Shown: in pieces, positions 10,901 to 22,100 of the stretch
Position numbering within the stretch: the stretch's first letter is position 1
Layout of the letters: each line of letters begins with the position of its first letter
NCBI GenBank assembly: GCA_043228905.1
Contig: JBHGNT010000012.1
Span: forward strand, 19,220,001 to 19,284,000
Reading direction: 5' to 3'
Origin: Azolla caroliniana
Taxonomy: Eukaryota > Polypodiophyta
DNA length: 64,000 bases
Position numbers and translations under genes: made by a program
The notes under the pieces: model-generated
What the model was told of the DNA's origin: nothing
The model's database searches: none
The model's input: only the letters and a program-made list of their open reading frames with translations

Positions 10901-12367
10901 ATAAAATAACGTAGAACAAGACAACTCGGATATTGATGGACACGAGGAAACAATCGAGAGGGATTGTTTTTTTACACATTGAATAAAATGCGTACAATCG
11001 TTCAGTACAAAAGAAATGGAATGACGAACCCAATCAATAAATAAAGAAGAATTTTTATTATAAAACCAGGGATAACCCAGTATTACATCGGTGGTACAAA
11101 GATTCATTACATGGAAGTCTACTTCCTCTATATAAGTATCAATAGAAATTCCTAATGAATGAATCGCCCCGTTGATGTATTGTACTCTTCCATCAGCCAA
11201 GTGCACCGTGTAGGTGTGATCACTTACGGTGGGTTGGATTCCCCATATCTGAACCAAACGATCATTCACAAAATTGTGTGAGCTTCCCGAATCAAATAAA
11301 AATTGTACGGGAGATCCATTGATATACCCGTTTGCACGTAGTAAATCATTGGGACCCAATACATAGTGAGGGAAAGAACATTGACAATTACTTAAATGAT
11401 GTGTATAGACCTGAAGGACATTAGGAATCTGACCTTTATGGTCTGCAGCTTTAGCTTTGTTGTCGTGCTCTTTCCGTTGGAGCTTTCGACATTGATCTTT
11501 TGTATGACCCTTCTTTTTGCAGAATACACAAAAAGGATGTTGTCGCTTACAATCGCGATCCAGGAATTCGTTGGGTGTCTTGCGTTTCCCAACAAATTGC
11601 GACTGCTTAGTCCCGGGCACTTCGTTGGGTTTGTTATGGTCCTTCTTCGAAGTGCGTTGATAGCGAAGAACTATTTCAACGACCTCTTCGAAGGATTTTG
11701 GATCCTTATCGTGCACTATCCAGTGATAGTCCGAATTGGGGATGCCATTGACAAAACAAGCTATCAACCAATTGTCCCCTTCTAGACCCGATTTTTGGAT
11801 TTGGGTTCTAGCATGGTGAACATAGTCTTCTAGCGAGGAAAATTTCCTGCTAGAGAGGTTCATTAAAGCTTGTGCTGCCTCGGTTCGAGAGGGAGGTTGC
11901 AGAAATTGGCCCTTAAAAACCGTGACAAAATCTGTCCAGGTATCGGGCAATTTCCCCATAGTACGGAGGCCACGCCACCAGGCGGCAGCCTTACCCCCGA
12001 GTTCTCGACCGACATATGCAATCTTCGTACTATCTGGCGTGGGATAGAGCTCAAAATGAGACTCCCATCGTCCCAGCCATGTGCAGATTGCTTCTTCGGT
12101 TCTTTCCTTTTTGTCTCCCGTAAATGGCTTAACGACAAATGATGGTTCACCTTGTCGCTCATCAGGTCTATTAGTCTCACGTTGTAGACTAATGACACGT
12201 GCCTCAAGAGCACTCTGAGATTGCCGAAGTTCGGTCATCTGTTGAGCGGTGAAACTAAGGTATTGGGTTATTTGTGCCAAATACATCTCAGTGGACATTT
12301 GTCCAGGAGGATTCCCTTGAGTTCCTTCCGCTTGAGCGGATGACATCGGGTCGTTAATTTGAGCCAT
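7934..12367 (-). pseudogene. Gypsy-1 Gag-Pol polyprotein with one in-frame stop
   Basis: A single frame starting at ATG 12367 ([15 protein letters not shown]) encodes about 1,477 codons. Gag includes [12 protein letters not shown] and [15 protein letters not shown]. The zinc knuckle [14 protein letters not shown] lies near residue 280, protease [12 protein letters not shown] near 358 and [11 protein letters not shown] near 707. RNase H ([14 protein letters not shown]) is near 855. Integrase follows, with DFIVSLP, SDRDPKFTSDFW and DHPQSDGQTERVNQ carrying the DDE residues. A degenerate C-terminal chromodomain (FKIKWMDKPIKDATWERE) ends it. One TAA at 9229-9227, in the integrase zinc-binding region just before CHDAPSAGHPG (the Gypsy-2 reading), interrupts an otherwise open frame. 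The final stop lies inside the LTR. Confidence 0.96.
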
Positions 12368-14055
12368 TAAAGATTATTTCTGGAAAAGAAATAGGATAAG
12401 GTCAGAGATATAGTCATAACATCATGTCGTGATGTAAACATATCATGGGCGAGCATTAATCGATATCATTATCTCACGTCAATACCCCTCTAGACGTATG
12501 AGATGAGGTTCAAGATCAGGTTACTATGGTAACACAAAGGTGTTTTAAAAACCATGGGGGTGACAAATAAATGTCTTTCCCTGATCTCTATATCGATTTT
12601 TTCATGGTGGCTCCCCGAGGCTCAACCATGTATGTTCGCGTCATGAATAGTTTATACACGAAAAAAATGTTAATAATAAACTATGTTTCGGTGCCCACAT
12701 ATGTGGTTTCGGCTCTTTAAGTCCTATTATGAGGACCCCGAGGTGCACTTAGACCTTAAGTCTAAACATGTGTTATAGTCATATGTATCAAGGATGTTGT
12801 ATGGTCTTTGTCATATTTGAACTCGAGACCTCAAGAACAAATACATTAAACACTTGAGCCAACCAAGTAAGTTGCTCTTCTCGAATGCTTAATGTTTGAT
12901 GCGTATAAGAGATATGCGAGGCAATTGATCATATATGTTTTTTTAAAAGAACATATATGTCAAGGGTCCTTATTTCGCCCTCATTTACCAAAACTATGTT
13001 GGTACGTTACCTAACCTCAAGTCTCGTAATTACGATGGCATACGCCAAAGTGCAACCTAATGGTGAAGCCAAATGAGCCCTTGTTTCGTAGTAGGCTTAC
13101 GTGGGCCATCACATGGTCACGTCATTACGAATGCCTCTCGTAAGAACGAGCTCATGGTGGCATCGTATCCATGTAACGAGGGATGGATGTTGGATACGCG
13201 CGTCATTGGAGCGACCTCACTTGAAGTGGGTCAAGCCCTACGTACTCAACATCATTTTGGCTATTGGCGTTCCTTTACGTAACGAAATCGAGGTCGTCAA
13301 CGGGGTTATCAACAATAAAAAAATGTTGAAAAAGGGATGGTGACAACGCCATTCTCACAAAAATGTGAGGACGGCCACCAACATCCTTTTCCCGACAAGG
13401 ACAACTTTCGATATAATCATGTAATAACGAATATACACATATGTTTACTTATCACATATATACGATCAAATACGTATATATGTGACCACATATGCCTATA
13501 TTAAACATATCGTTATATTAAATAGCCACAAATGATGTGATCGAGATACGTAATTGAGGTATATACCTCTACGCACACGAAACATCCACAAATAAGAGAT
13601 CATCGTAATACGCAATGGAGGTATTGACCTCTTACGCATACGAGACCAAACGCATATCATTTACAACAAATCAAGGTATTAAACTCATACGCAAACGTAA
13701 CATATGTTCGTGAACATAATACGTAATTGAGGTATTAACCTCGTACGCATACGACACTCATCACATATTATTAATATGTCAAACGAGGTATTGACCTCGT
13801 GCACATATGTAAACGTTTTAGATAATCAATTAAAGACCACTACAACATCATTGACTTAATGAAAAAAATTACATATAAACTAAACACATGATTAGATGGG
13901 AGAAGAGAGAATAGAAAGAAAAATTATGTAAAGAGTTACCGAAGTTCTTTGTTGATCGTTGTCTGGATCAAGGCCAACCGCACAACGATCGATCATCATC
14001 AATCAAAAGACAAATGAAAAACAAAGAAACATTAGTACAAAAATCTGATACCAAA
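12368..14055 (-). other. Gypsy-1 leader: primer site, tRNA-like segment, repeats
   Basis: The primer site TGGTATCAGA lies at 14053-14044, two bases inside the LTR, and matches initiator-Met tRNA. From about 13540 to 13815 a degenerate repeat of about 60-65 bp recurs four or five times, each with GAGGTATTGACCTC-like inverted halves and TACGCATACGA. At 12895-12815 (minus strand) a tRNA-like stretch has an A-box-like TGGCTCAAGTG and, about 40 nt on, GAGTTCAAATATG. No protein gene is supported. Confidence 0.75.
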
Positions 14056-14510
14056 TATTATAGATCTAGGTACTAATGTAAGCTTAAGATAAGGATAAAG
14101 AAATGAAAGATAGAAAGGAGAAAGAGAAAGAAGGGTGCCGATCCACCCGACCACCCCCGAGCGAAGGGATCGAGATGGACTCGAGCCTCGATCGGCGTCC
14201 CATACCACCACCGTGGCGTCGAGTCGTACCTGGTGCTGGCGCGCTCGCTACAAGAGTTGACCCACCACACGAGCAGAGTCTCGATGTAGTCAAAAGATCA
14301 TCAAATGAGGGTAGCTAGGCCTCTTATTTATAGCGATACCCAAGGCCCCCAGGCAAGTTCACACTTGACCTAATGGGTTGTCTCAATCCCGAGGATTAAA
14401 AGTAATCCTCCCCTTCTTTACACTCTCATTTAACCCTCACACTTATCCACGTGTATAGAATACTACGGTAAATTCTTACCATGGGATATTATATGGTCAT
14501 GCCCGTAACA
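14056..14510 (-). repeat. 5' LTR of Gypsy-1
   Basis: 455 bp, begins TGTTACGGGC at 14510 on the minus strand. A TATAAATA box is visible in the minus reading of TTATTTATAGCG (14324-14335). Four substitutions separate it from the other LTR. Confidence 0.96.
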
Positions 14511-14515
14511 ACCAG

Positions 14516-15091
14516 GAAAGTGAGCGGTTATAATCCCCACTTGAATTGGGAAGGTGAGCGATCAAAATTGATCCTCACCAAAGGGAAGTGGAGTGAAACT
14601 TGAACTGAAATGAAAATGGAGTGCAAACCAACAATGATTCGACCCCCACCAAGAATGTGAGCGGTTGTAATCCCCACCGGAATTGGGAAGGTGAGTGATC
14701 AAAATCGATCCTTGCCAAAGGAAAGTGGAGTGAAACTTGAACCGAAATGAAAATGGAGTGCAAACGAGCAATGATTCGGTCCCCACCAAGAAAGTGAGCG
14801 GTTGTAACCCTCACCAGAACTGTGAAGGTGGGCGACCAAAGTCAATCCTCGCCAAAATCGTGATGTAAAATGATACCTATAGATGATGACAATGACAATG
14901 AAGAGGTGCTAAAAATGATGACGTCGAAGATGAGGTAGTGAAGATGATGATGATGAGGAAGCTTCTTTACAAGGAACGATTGTGACTATGGCGACGATGG
15001 CATCTCTAAAACTAAGGACAGGGACGATGGTAATTCTAGAAGCAAGCGATGATGAAGACGGGTGATGCTTCTAGTTGGAAGGGGTTCAAAC
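14516..15091 (-). repeat. S6 internal region, right part, with putative self-priming site
   Basis: No gene. From 14516 to about 14850 the 135-bp unit interrupted by Gypsy-1 continues (about 2.5 copies, with AAGTGAGCGGTTGTAA and AATGATTCGRYCCCCACC). From 14880 to 15070 the sequence is rich in GATGA/GACGATGG. Next to the right LTR the minus strand reads GTTTGAACCCCTTCCAA (15091-15075). This is where a primer-binding site belongs, but it has no TGG and matches no tRNA 3' end that I can name. Confidence 0.7.
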
Positions 15092-15248
15092 TGTCACGTA
15101 CACACCAACCGCAGACTCGAACGGAACACAGATGATGGGGCTATGAGCGTGGAACTTAAGAAGATGAGAACGACACAAGAACTTGAAGGAGAAAAAATGT
15201 GGCAAAATGAGAATACTAGATTGATGTGTCAATGACTGTGTCGTGACA
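15092..15248 (-). repeat. 5' LTR of S6, internally deleted
   Basis: 157 bp. The plus-strand start TGTCACGTACACACCAACC follows the left LTR for about 140 bp, then jumps to the terminal TGTCGTGACA. The promoter and tRNA-like parts present in 6410-6859 are missing, so this copy could not drive transcription. Confidence 0.75.
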
Positions 15249-16947
15249 CTCCACTTTAGTTTTCCGATTTTGGCTTGATTGCTCATTGCAATTAGCATGT
15301 CATCGATATATAGGATCAGATAAATCCAGGACTCGTCGGCCAATTGCCGAGTATGTAAACATGGGTCGGAGTTGGACTGGCTATAATTGAGTTGTCGGAT
15401 GTTGGAGTCAAACTTTTGATACTACATCCTTAGCGCTTGTTTTAAGCCATATAGGCTTTTCTTCAAAGGTGACTTTCCTCCCTTGTCGCCGAGAAGCCTG
15501 CCGGTTGTGACATGCAAATGTCCTCGTCCAAGTCTCCGTAGGAAAGTCGTCTTGATGTCCAGTTGCTCAAGTTGTAGGTCCTCTGTCGCCACGATCCCGA
15601 GTAGGAGCCGAAGGGTGGTCATCTTGACTACTGGAGAAAATATCTGATCGTAGTCGGCCCCATGTTCTTGTTTGAACCCTTTCGTGATGAGCCGAGCTTT
15701 GTATTTGGGATTTTCGGAGTCGGATACATATTTGTATATAAAAACCCATTTATAGGGTAGCAACTTTCTCCCGGTAGTTCGACCAACTCCCATGTCTAAT
15801 TCTGATGAATCGAGTCCATCTCGGATTGCATGGCTTCTAACCATGTGTCGGCATCCGGTGCGGCTATAACTTCTTCGTAAGTACTTGGTTCACCTGCATC
15901 CGTGTAGTTGACGTAGTAGAGGCCTGGTTGATAAAATTCTGTAGGCCTTCTAACTCATCTGGATCTCCTGGGTGCCGATGTTGTTGATTCAAACTCTTTA
16001 GTCGGCTCGACCGGTCGATCGGTATTACTTGAACCGTCTTCAAGAGCCATGTTAGATGACTCACCCCTGGAGTAGGATTTCAGTGATGTCATGGCATCCT
16101 CCCCTTCTTCGGGATCAGTTGAATTAGAGGTAGAAGACTTAGCTGACTCGATTTTGTTTTTCCCTTTGGGCTTGGGTGTGTCGGTCGTGTCGACTGTGCC
16201 ATTTCTGGCTCGCAGCTTGTTGACTTTTCCTTTTTTGACTCTTGTCGATTCGGCTTTGTCTTCGAATTCGACTAGCGGACCTCCTATTGATTCAGAGTTG
16301 GTAGGTGTATTGTCGGCTTGGTCAAATTCGACTGTTTGTCAAATCTCTGATTTAGCCCGGTGGGTCAGTCTTTCTACGACTTCTCGGTCGATTTCGAAAG
16401 AGACCTTTTTGTCCACTATTTTCTACTAGTTCTGCTAAGAGAGAATAGAGTCTTCATTGAAGACCACATCACTACTTTGGATCAATTTCTAGTTCTCTGG
16501 GTCCCATAGTATGTAGTCGAATTCCCCATTGGTTCCATAACCGAGAAATATGCATTTTGTTGCATGGGGTGCTAACTTGGTCCTTTTCTCCCTGGGAATA
16601 AATGCGTAGGCTTTGCATCCGAATATATGGAGCCTGTTGTAGGTCGGTTGTTTGCCTGACCATAGTGCATGTGGCACTTCGAGCCTGATTGCTTTCGATG
16701 ACGATAGGTTGATCAGATATACTGCCATCTGCAATGATTCGGCCCAGAACTCCAACTTCAGTCCGGCTTGTTGGAGCATTGCCATCATCCTCTCTTGGAT
16801 CGTTTGGTTGATCTGTTGAACCACTCTATTTTGCATGGGTGTGTATGGAACAATCTTTTGATGTCGGATCCCTTTGTCAAACAAGTATTGTTTGAAGGGT
16901 CAAGAAGTGTATTCTCCTCTGTTGTCGGATCAGAGTGTCTTCACTCT
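15249..16947 (-). pseudogene. Copia-F pol: integrase middle to reverse transcriptase palm
   Basis: Minus-strand reading: TLRSDNRGEYTS (second catalytic Asp), PYTPMQNRVVQQINQTIQER (in place of the usual NGVAER block) and LHIFGCKAYAFIPREKRTKL. An acidic linker is followed by RT with KWVFIYKYVSDSENPKYKAR, IFSPVVKMTTLRLLLGI and LYIDDMLIAMSNQAKIGKLK. The canonical RT active site YVDD is YIDD here. Multiple stops are present and part of the block after LDIKTTFL is scrambled. The frame continues across the S6 insertion at 6409. Confidence 0.88.
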
Positions 16948-16952
16948 ATGTC

Positions 16953-17424
16953 TGTTATGTACACATAACGTTGGTGAGGGTAGGTCACTAATATTTACAT
17001 TAGTGAAGGGTATGTTCACTATTATTAAAAAGGGGACTAATGATTGGATAGAATGAATGATATGTGCATGCACTATCATGATTTAGACAACCAATGAATA
17101 GAGAGCCTTTTAGAAAGGCACATCTATTCAAGGGGCCTAGGAAAAGGTATAAATATGAGGGTTAGCTACCCTCATAGGAAATCACGTCGGAAGGCTGCTG
17201 TCGTAGACACCGGTGGTGCGGGCTAGGCTTTCGTCTCGACGATCGTGTTTATCTCTTCCAAGGTATTAGTCATCCTAATATCCGGCGGTATGGGACGTCG
17301 GTGGTAGGTTGGCTATGTCTAGATCATAGCTTGGGGGTGGTCGGGTGGAACGGGTTCTTCTATCCAATCTATTTTCTTCCTTTTTACTTGATTTGGTCTA
17401 TTGATTAGTAATAGACTCTTAACA
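16953..17424 (+). repeat. 5' LTR of Gypsy-2
   Basis: TGTTATGTACACATAACG at the start forms an inverted repeat around GTAC. A TATA-like GTATAAATATGAGG lies at 17148-17161. It ends GACTCTTAACA. Confidence 0.97.
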
Positions 17425-19179
17425 GTGGTATCAGAGCTTTTACTAACAATTTTTTTGTTGTTTTGATGTTTTTTGCGTGTGAGCGAGGGGGATCTAACAA
17501 GGCTCGTCATGCTCTTCTCAGGATCAAAACAACACTCTAAACCCGGTATTCTTCTTTTTTGATCTCTTCTCTTTTTCTATTATGCGTTCTTTATGGTCGA
17601 ATCAAATTGGTATTACGTTTTATTCTCTTTCTTTCTACCTCCTACTACGCTACGATTTTACTTATTATTATGCATCGGGCCGAGCGTGTTTGCACTAATC
17701 GCACACGCTCAACTCATGGCCTTTTGCATATTGCGATATATATCCCACTCTCTCCTCTCTTGAACTCTTACGATAATAATTATTCTTGTGCATTGGGTCG
17801 AGCGTGTTTGCTCTAATCGCACACGCTTATCTCATGGCCGTTTTGCATATGATGTTGAGTATACCACTCTTCCCCTCTATTGAGCCATCACTTGGCCGAT
17901 TCTAAGGGATGATGTGGCCTTGACGAGGTGTATGTTGCCTACCTATGCCACTCTACTCTCTATTAAGCCATCAATTGGCCGATTCTATGGGATGTTGTGG
18001 CCTTGACAAGGTATATACATAGCTTACATATGCCACTTTCCTTTTTAATTAGCCATCAATTGGCCGATTCTAAGGGATGATGTGGCCTTGACGAGGTATA
18101 TGTCACTTACCTATGCCACTTTCCTCTTTAATTAGCCATTACTTGGCCGATTCTAGGGATATGTGGTGGTCTTGAGGAGGTGCATGTCAACTACCCTAGG
18201 GTTTCGTATCTTAGGGCATGTTTGATTCCATACACCTAATTGTTGATTATTCTAATTAAATTTTAATTTCATAAGTATTGTTTCACTTATATGATTTTCT
18301 AGTAATTATTATTTACCCGCCCACAATTAACTATCCTTTTTCCACTTCCTTTTCATGTATAAAGTATTTACATCGTTTATTTTTAATGTAACCTTTACGT
18401 GTAGACTATTTTTTTCGTATGGAGTGGCTTGTTGAACGATTTTTTTTCAACGGGTCATCTAGGTTTAACTCTTATCATCAAGCCTTAGAAAACGAGTAAA
18501 ACCATATGAGTTCCCTTATTGATGTTTTACTCATCGATTTGAGTATTACATCTTTGCGCACAACACCGTCATCACTTGTATCAATTTGTGGCTTATGTCA
18601 CAATTGTGCAAGTTATAACAATCATATTGGGATGTATATGTGCATACCTTGCACTTCCCATTTATTTGTGACATTGTTTTTTTCGTAGGTAACACATGGG
18701 TTCTTTTTTTTACCCTTGTTTTCATCACTACTTAACTCTTATGAGTAGTGCCTTATTTTATCATTTTATCATCACGTTTGCTTATCGCTCGCAAGACTAG
18801 AATATTACTTGTGAGTGCACTTGTTTTTTCACGTAATACACTTTCTCGACCATATAATACATGATGGGTTGGCATTAATATAAGGCTATCTAGGAAATTT
18901 CATTGATGTAAGAACCATGGTTGAGCCTCGGGGAGCCGCCATGATTACTCAAGATAGAGATCCGAGAAATACATCTTAGCTATGTTTTCCCCCATGGTTT
19001 TTAAAACACCATAGTGTTACCATAGTTATTGGATCTCGAATCACATCTCATATGTCTAGAGGGGTAAAGACATGAGATACTTTCTTGGATAAAGTTCTTT
19101 CAATCAAAATTTCAAGCATTCATTTTGCTTGTGTATTTTCTGAACCTCCTTATTTTATTGCATACCCACAGCGTGCATC
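17425..19179 (+). other. Gypsy-2 leader: primer site and tandem repeats
   Basis: TGGTATCAGAGC (17426-17437) is one base after the LTR and matches initiator-Met tRNA. Two copies of an about 115-bp unit (GCCGAGCGTGTTTGCACTAA and GTCGAGCGTGTTTGCTCTAA) lie at about 17665-17860. Four copies of an about 85-bp unit built on TTGGCCGATTCTAAGGGATG and GGCCTTGACGAGGT lie at about 17880-18194. Near 18915 the segment ATGGTTGAGCCTCGGGGAGC also occurs, in the same sense relative to the element, in the Gypsy-1 leader. No protein gene is supported. Confidence 0.8.
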
Positions 19180-22100
19180 ATGGAACAAGTTTTGAACGCA
19201 GTTGGAACGATCTCTCCAAATGAGACCTCTCAACCCCAATCCGCATCTCGCACACAAGCTGAGATCACTATTGAGCAATTGCTCACTACTACCTTGAATC
19301 AATTGGCCGAATTGAGACAGGCCAATATGGCATTGGAAAAGAAATTCCAAGAATTAACTATTGAGTCCAAGAAAGAAGGTGAACCTTCCTTCGTAGTAAC
19401 GCCTTTCAAGGGAGATAAGAAAGAAAGAACCGAGGAGGCCATTAGCACTTGGCTTGGTCGTTGGGAGTCTCACTTTGAGCTTCATCCCAAGCCCGATGCA
19501 GTAAAAATTGGTTATGTCGGTCGTGAGTTAGGTGGCCGAGCTGCTGCTTGGTGGCGTGGCCTAAGGACCGCAAAAAACTTACCCACAACTTGGGAAGGTT
19601 CGTTGATGTTTTTAAGAAACAATTCTTGCAGCCACCTTCTCAAACCGAACAAGCGCAACACTTGCTCACATTGTCTAGTAAGCCATTTACCTCTCTCGAG
19701 GATTATATGCATCACGCTCGGACCCAGATCCAAAAATCGGGACTTACGGGTGAGAAATGGTTTGTCGCTTGTTTTTTGAATGGTATTCCCAATGGGGATT
19801 ATCATTGGATTGTCCATGACAAGGACCCCACAACTTTCGAGGAAGCCGTCAACATTGTGCTGCGATACCATAGGACTTCCAAGAAAGACCACAATAAACC
19901 TGAGTTCGCCAAAACTCCGAATGTCAAGTTCATTGGGAAACGTAAGCAATCCAGTGACACTCTTGACCGCGACTCAAAGAAACCGAACCTCTTCTGTGCA
20001 TATTGCAAGAAGCGGGGCCACACAAAGGATACCTGTCGTCGTCTTGAGAGGAAGTCAATGAACACCCCTCCTCAAGACAAATCTACGAGTCACACAGGTG
20101 AGTCTTTTGATATTGTTGAAGTTCATACCAATCACTTAAGTTTATGTGAATGCACTTTTCCTTCACATTTACTTGGACCTAATGATTTACTCCGAGCAGT
20201 CGAATATATCACAAGCACATTTCTTGTTTGATTCCGGTAGTTCTCACAATTTTCTTAATGATCACTTTGTGCAGCAAATGGAGCTCCACATAAACGCAAG
20301 TGATCATATCTATCAAGTTCACATGGCAAATGGAAACGTTCAATACATCAGTGGCATTGTTTGTCAACTGCCAATTCAAATAGATACTTATTTGGAGAAG
20401 CTTGACTTTCATGTTATGAAATTACAATCCGCAGATGTCATTTTAGGATATCCTTGGTTTTTTAATAAAAACCCTTCTTTGTCCATTGATTGGGTTAATC
20501 ACTCAATCACATTTGAACTTAATAATTGTAAACATTTTATTCAATGTTCCAAACTTCCTTCTCATTCACTTGTGTCTTCTAAATCTTTAAGTGAGTATTC
20601 TAGTTCATTAATTTATTCGTGTGTAATTGATCCTGCGGTTCAATTTTATTATTTTAATATTGACGCCACACAATTACCACATTTTGAGCAATGATTACTC
20701 GACTCTATTTTAGAGGATTTTCAAGATGTGTTTCCTACTGAATTACCGCTTACTTTACCACCTAAACGTAATGTGGACCATCAAATTGAACTCATCCCTG
20801 GGGCTGCTCCTGTGAGCATTCCACCTTACCGACTTAGTCGATTAGAAGAGGATGAGATCGCTAAACAACTTAAGGAATACTTGAGTATGGGCCACATTAG
20901 GTATAGTAAATCACCTTGGGGTGCGCCAGTTCTATTAGTCAAGAAGAAGGAAGGTTCGTGGCGAATGTGTATCAATTATCGCCGTTTGAATAAAATGACA
21001 ATTAAGAATGCATATCCATTACCTCGTGCCGATGATTTGATTGATCGTTTGCACGGGGCTCGATATTTTACGAAAATTGACTTACGAACTGGTTATCATC
21101 AGATTCGCATCGCCGAGGATGATATTCCTAAAACCGCTTTTCGTACGCGCTATGGCCATTATGAGTTTTTAGTCATGCCGTTTGGGTTGACTAATGCTCC
21201 AACCACATTCCAACAAGCGATGAATGATGTTTTCCGAGATCAACTCGGTGATTTTGTTGTCGTCTTCTTGGATGATATTTTGATATATAGCCGTACCCTG
21301 CAAGATCATGTTCAACATGTTCGATTTGTTTTGCGAAAGTTGCGTGACAACTCTTTCTATGCAAAACATTCAAAATGTGACTTCTTCCAAAAATCTATTG
21401 TGTACCTAGGTCATTTAATTACAGAAAATGGCGTTGAAATTGAACCTTCTCGTATTGAAAAGGTTAAACTTTGGCCCATTCCTCGTAATATTCGTGAACT
21501 TAGATCATTCTTAGGGTTTGTTGGATTTTTACGAAAATCAATTCGTAACTATTCCAAATTGACTACGCCATTAACTGACCTTTTAAAAGGTCATCCACGT
21601 AAGTCTGTCAAACCAATTTCATGGAATGAACAACTTGACAAATCATTTGAGACACTCAAGGAGCATGTGTGTCAGGCTCCCACTCTTCTATTACCAGACC
21701 CTTCTAAGCCTTTCTCAATTGAAACCGATGCTAGTGATTATGCTATTGGTGCCGTTCTTTATCAAGGTGGTCACCCTATTGCTTTTGAAAGTAAGAAGCT
21801 TGATGCTGCTCAATCTCGGTATTCGGTTCAAGAGAAAGAGTTGTTTGCGGTGATACACGCACTTAAAACATGGAGGCACTATCTCTATGGAAATAAATTT
21901 GTGGTTACAACAGACCATCAATCATTAAAGTATTTTTGTGACCAGCCCGATCTTGTTGGTCGTAAAGGCCGTTGGGCTGACCTTATGCAAGATTTTGATT
22001 TTTCCATACGATATCGCAAGGGTTCTATGAACACCGTTGCTGATGCTCTTAGTCGCATTAAAGAAGTTAACATGCTTAGCTTCACGGAAATAAAATCTGA

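Larger units (their letters stand above)
7493..14510 (-). mobile_element. Gypsy-1, complete chromovirus-type LTR retrotransposon, recent
   Basis: A 7,018-bp element with a perfect 5-bp target duplication ACCAG (7488-7492 and 14511-14515). The two LTRs are each 455 bp and differ at four positions by eye. On the minus strand the order is 5' LTR, TGGTATCAGA primer site (14053-14044), a leader of about 1.7 kb, one gag-pol frame with a single stop, a polypurine tract (7961-7950) and 3' LTR. It landed in the 135-bp tandem array of S6. Confidence 0.97.
6410..15248 (-). mobile_element. S6, a non-autonomous TGTCA...TGACA LTR element with no coding capacity
   Basis: This interval separates the two halves of the Copia-F RT. 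Its left LTR (6410-6859) and shortened right LTR (15092-15248) share the first about 150 bp (TGTCACG.ACACACCAACC). A polypurine tract (AAAGGGGAGGACAA on the minus strand) adjoins the left LTR, so the element is in minus orientation. Without the nested Gypsy-1 it is about 1.8 kb. Its internal region has tandem arrays and no gag or pol, so it must have been moved by another element's proteins. Flanking bases CCCCG (left) and CTCCA (right) are compatible with a duplication changed by two transitions. There is no tRNA primer site (see findings). Confidence 0.75.

Noticed and set aside
13073-13343. Short plus-strand frames in the Gypsy-1 leader as a host gene
   Set aside because: They lie antisense in a retrotransposon leader, show no domain and overlap in different frames.
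16091-16429. A 112-codon plus-strand frame
   Set aside because: It is antisense to the acidic linker of Copia-F, which is supported by flanking integrase and RT on the minus strand.
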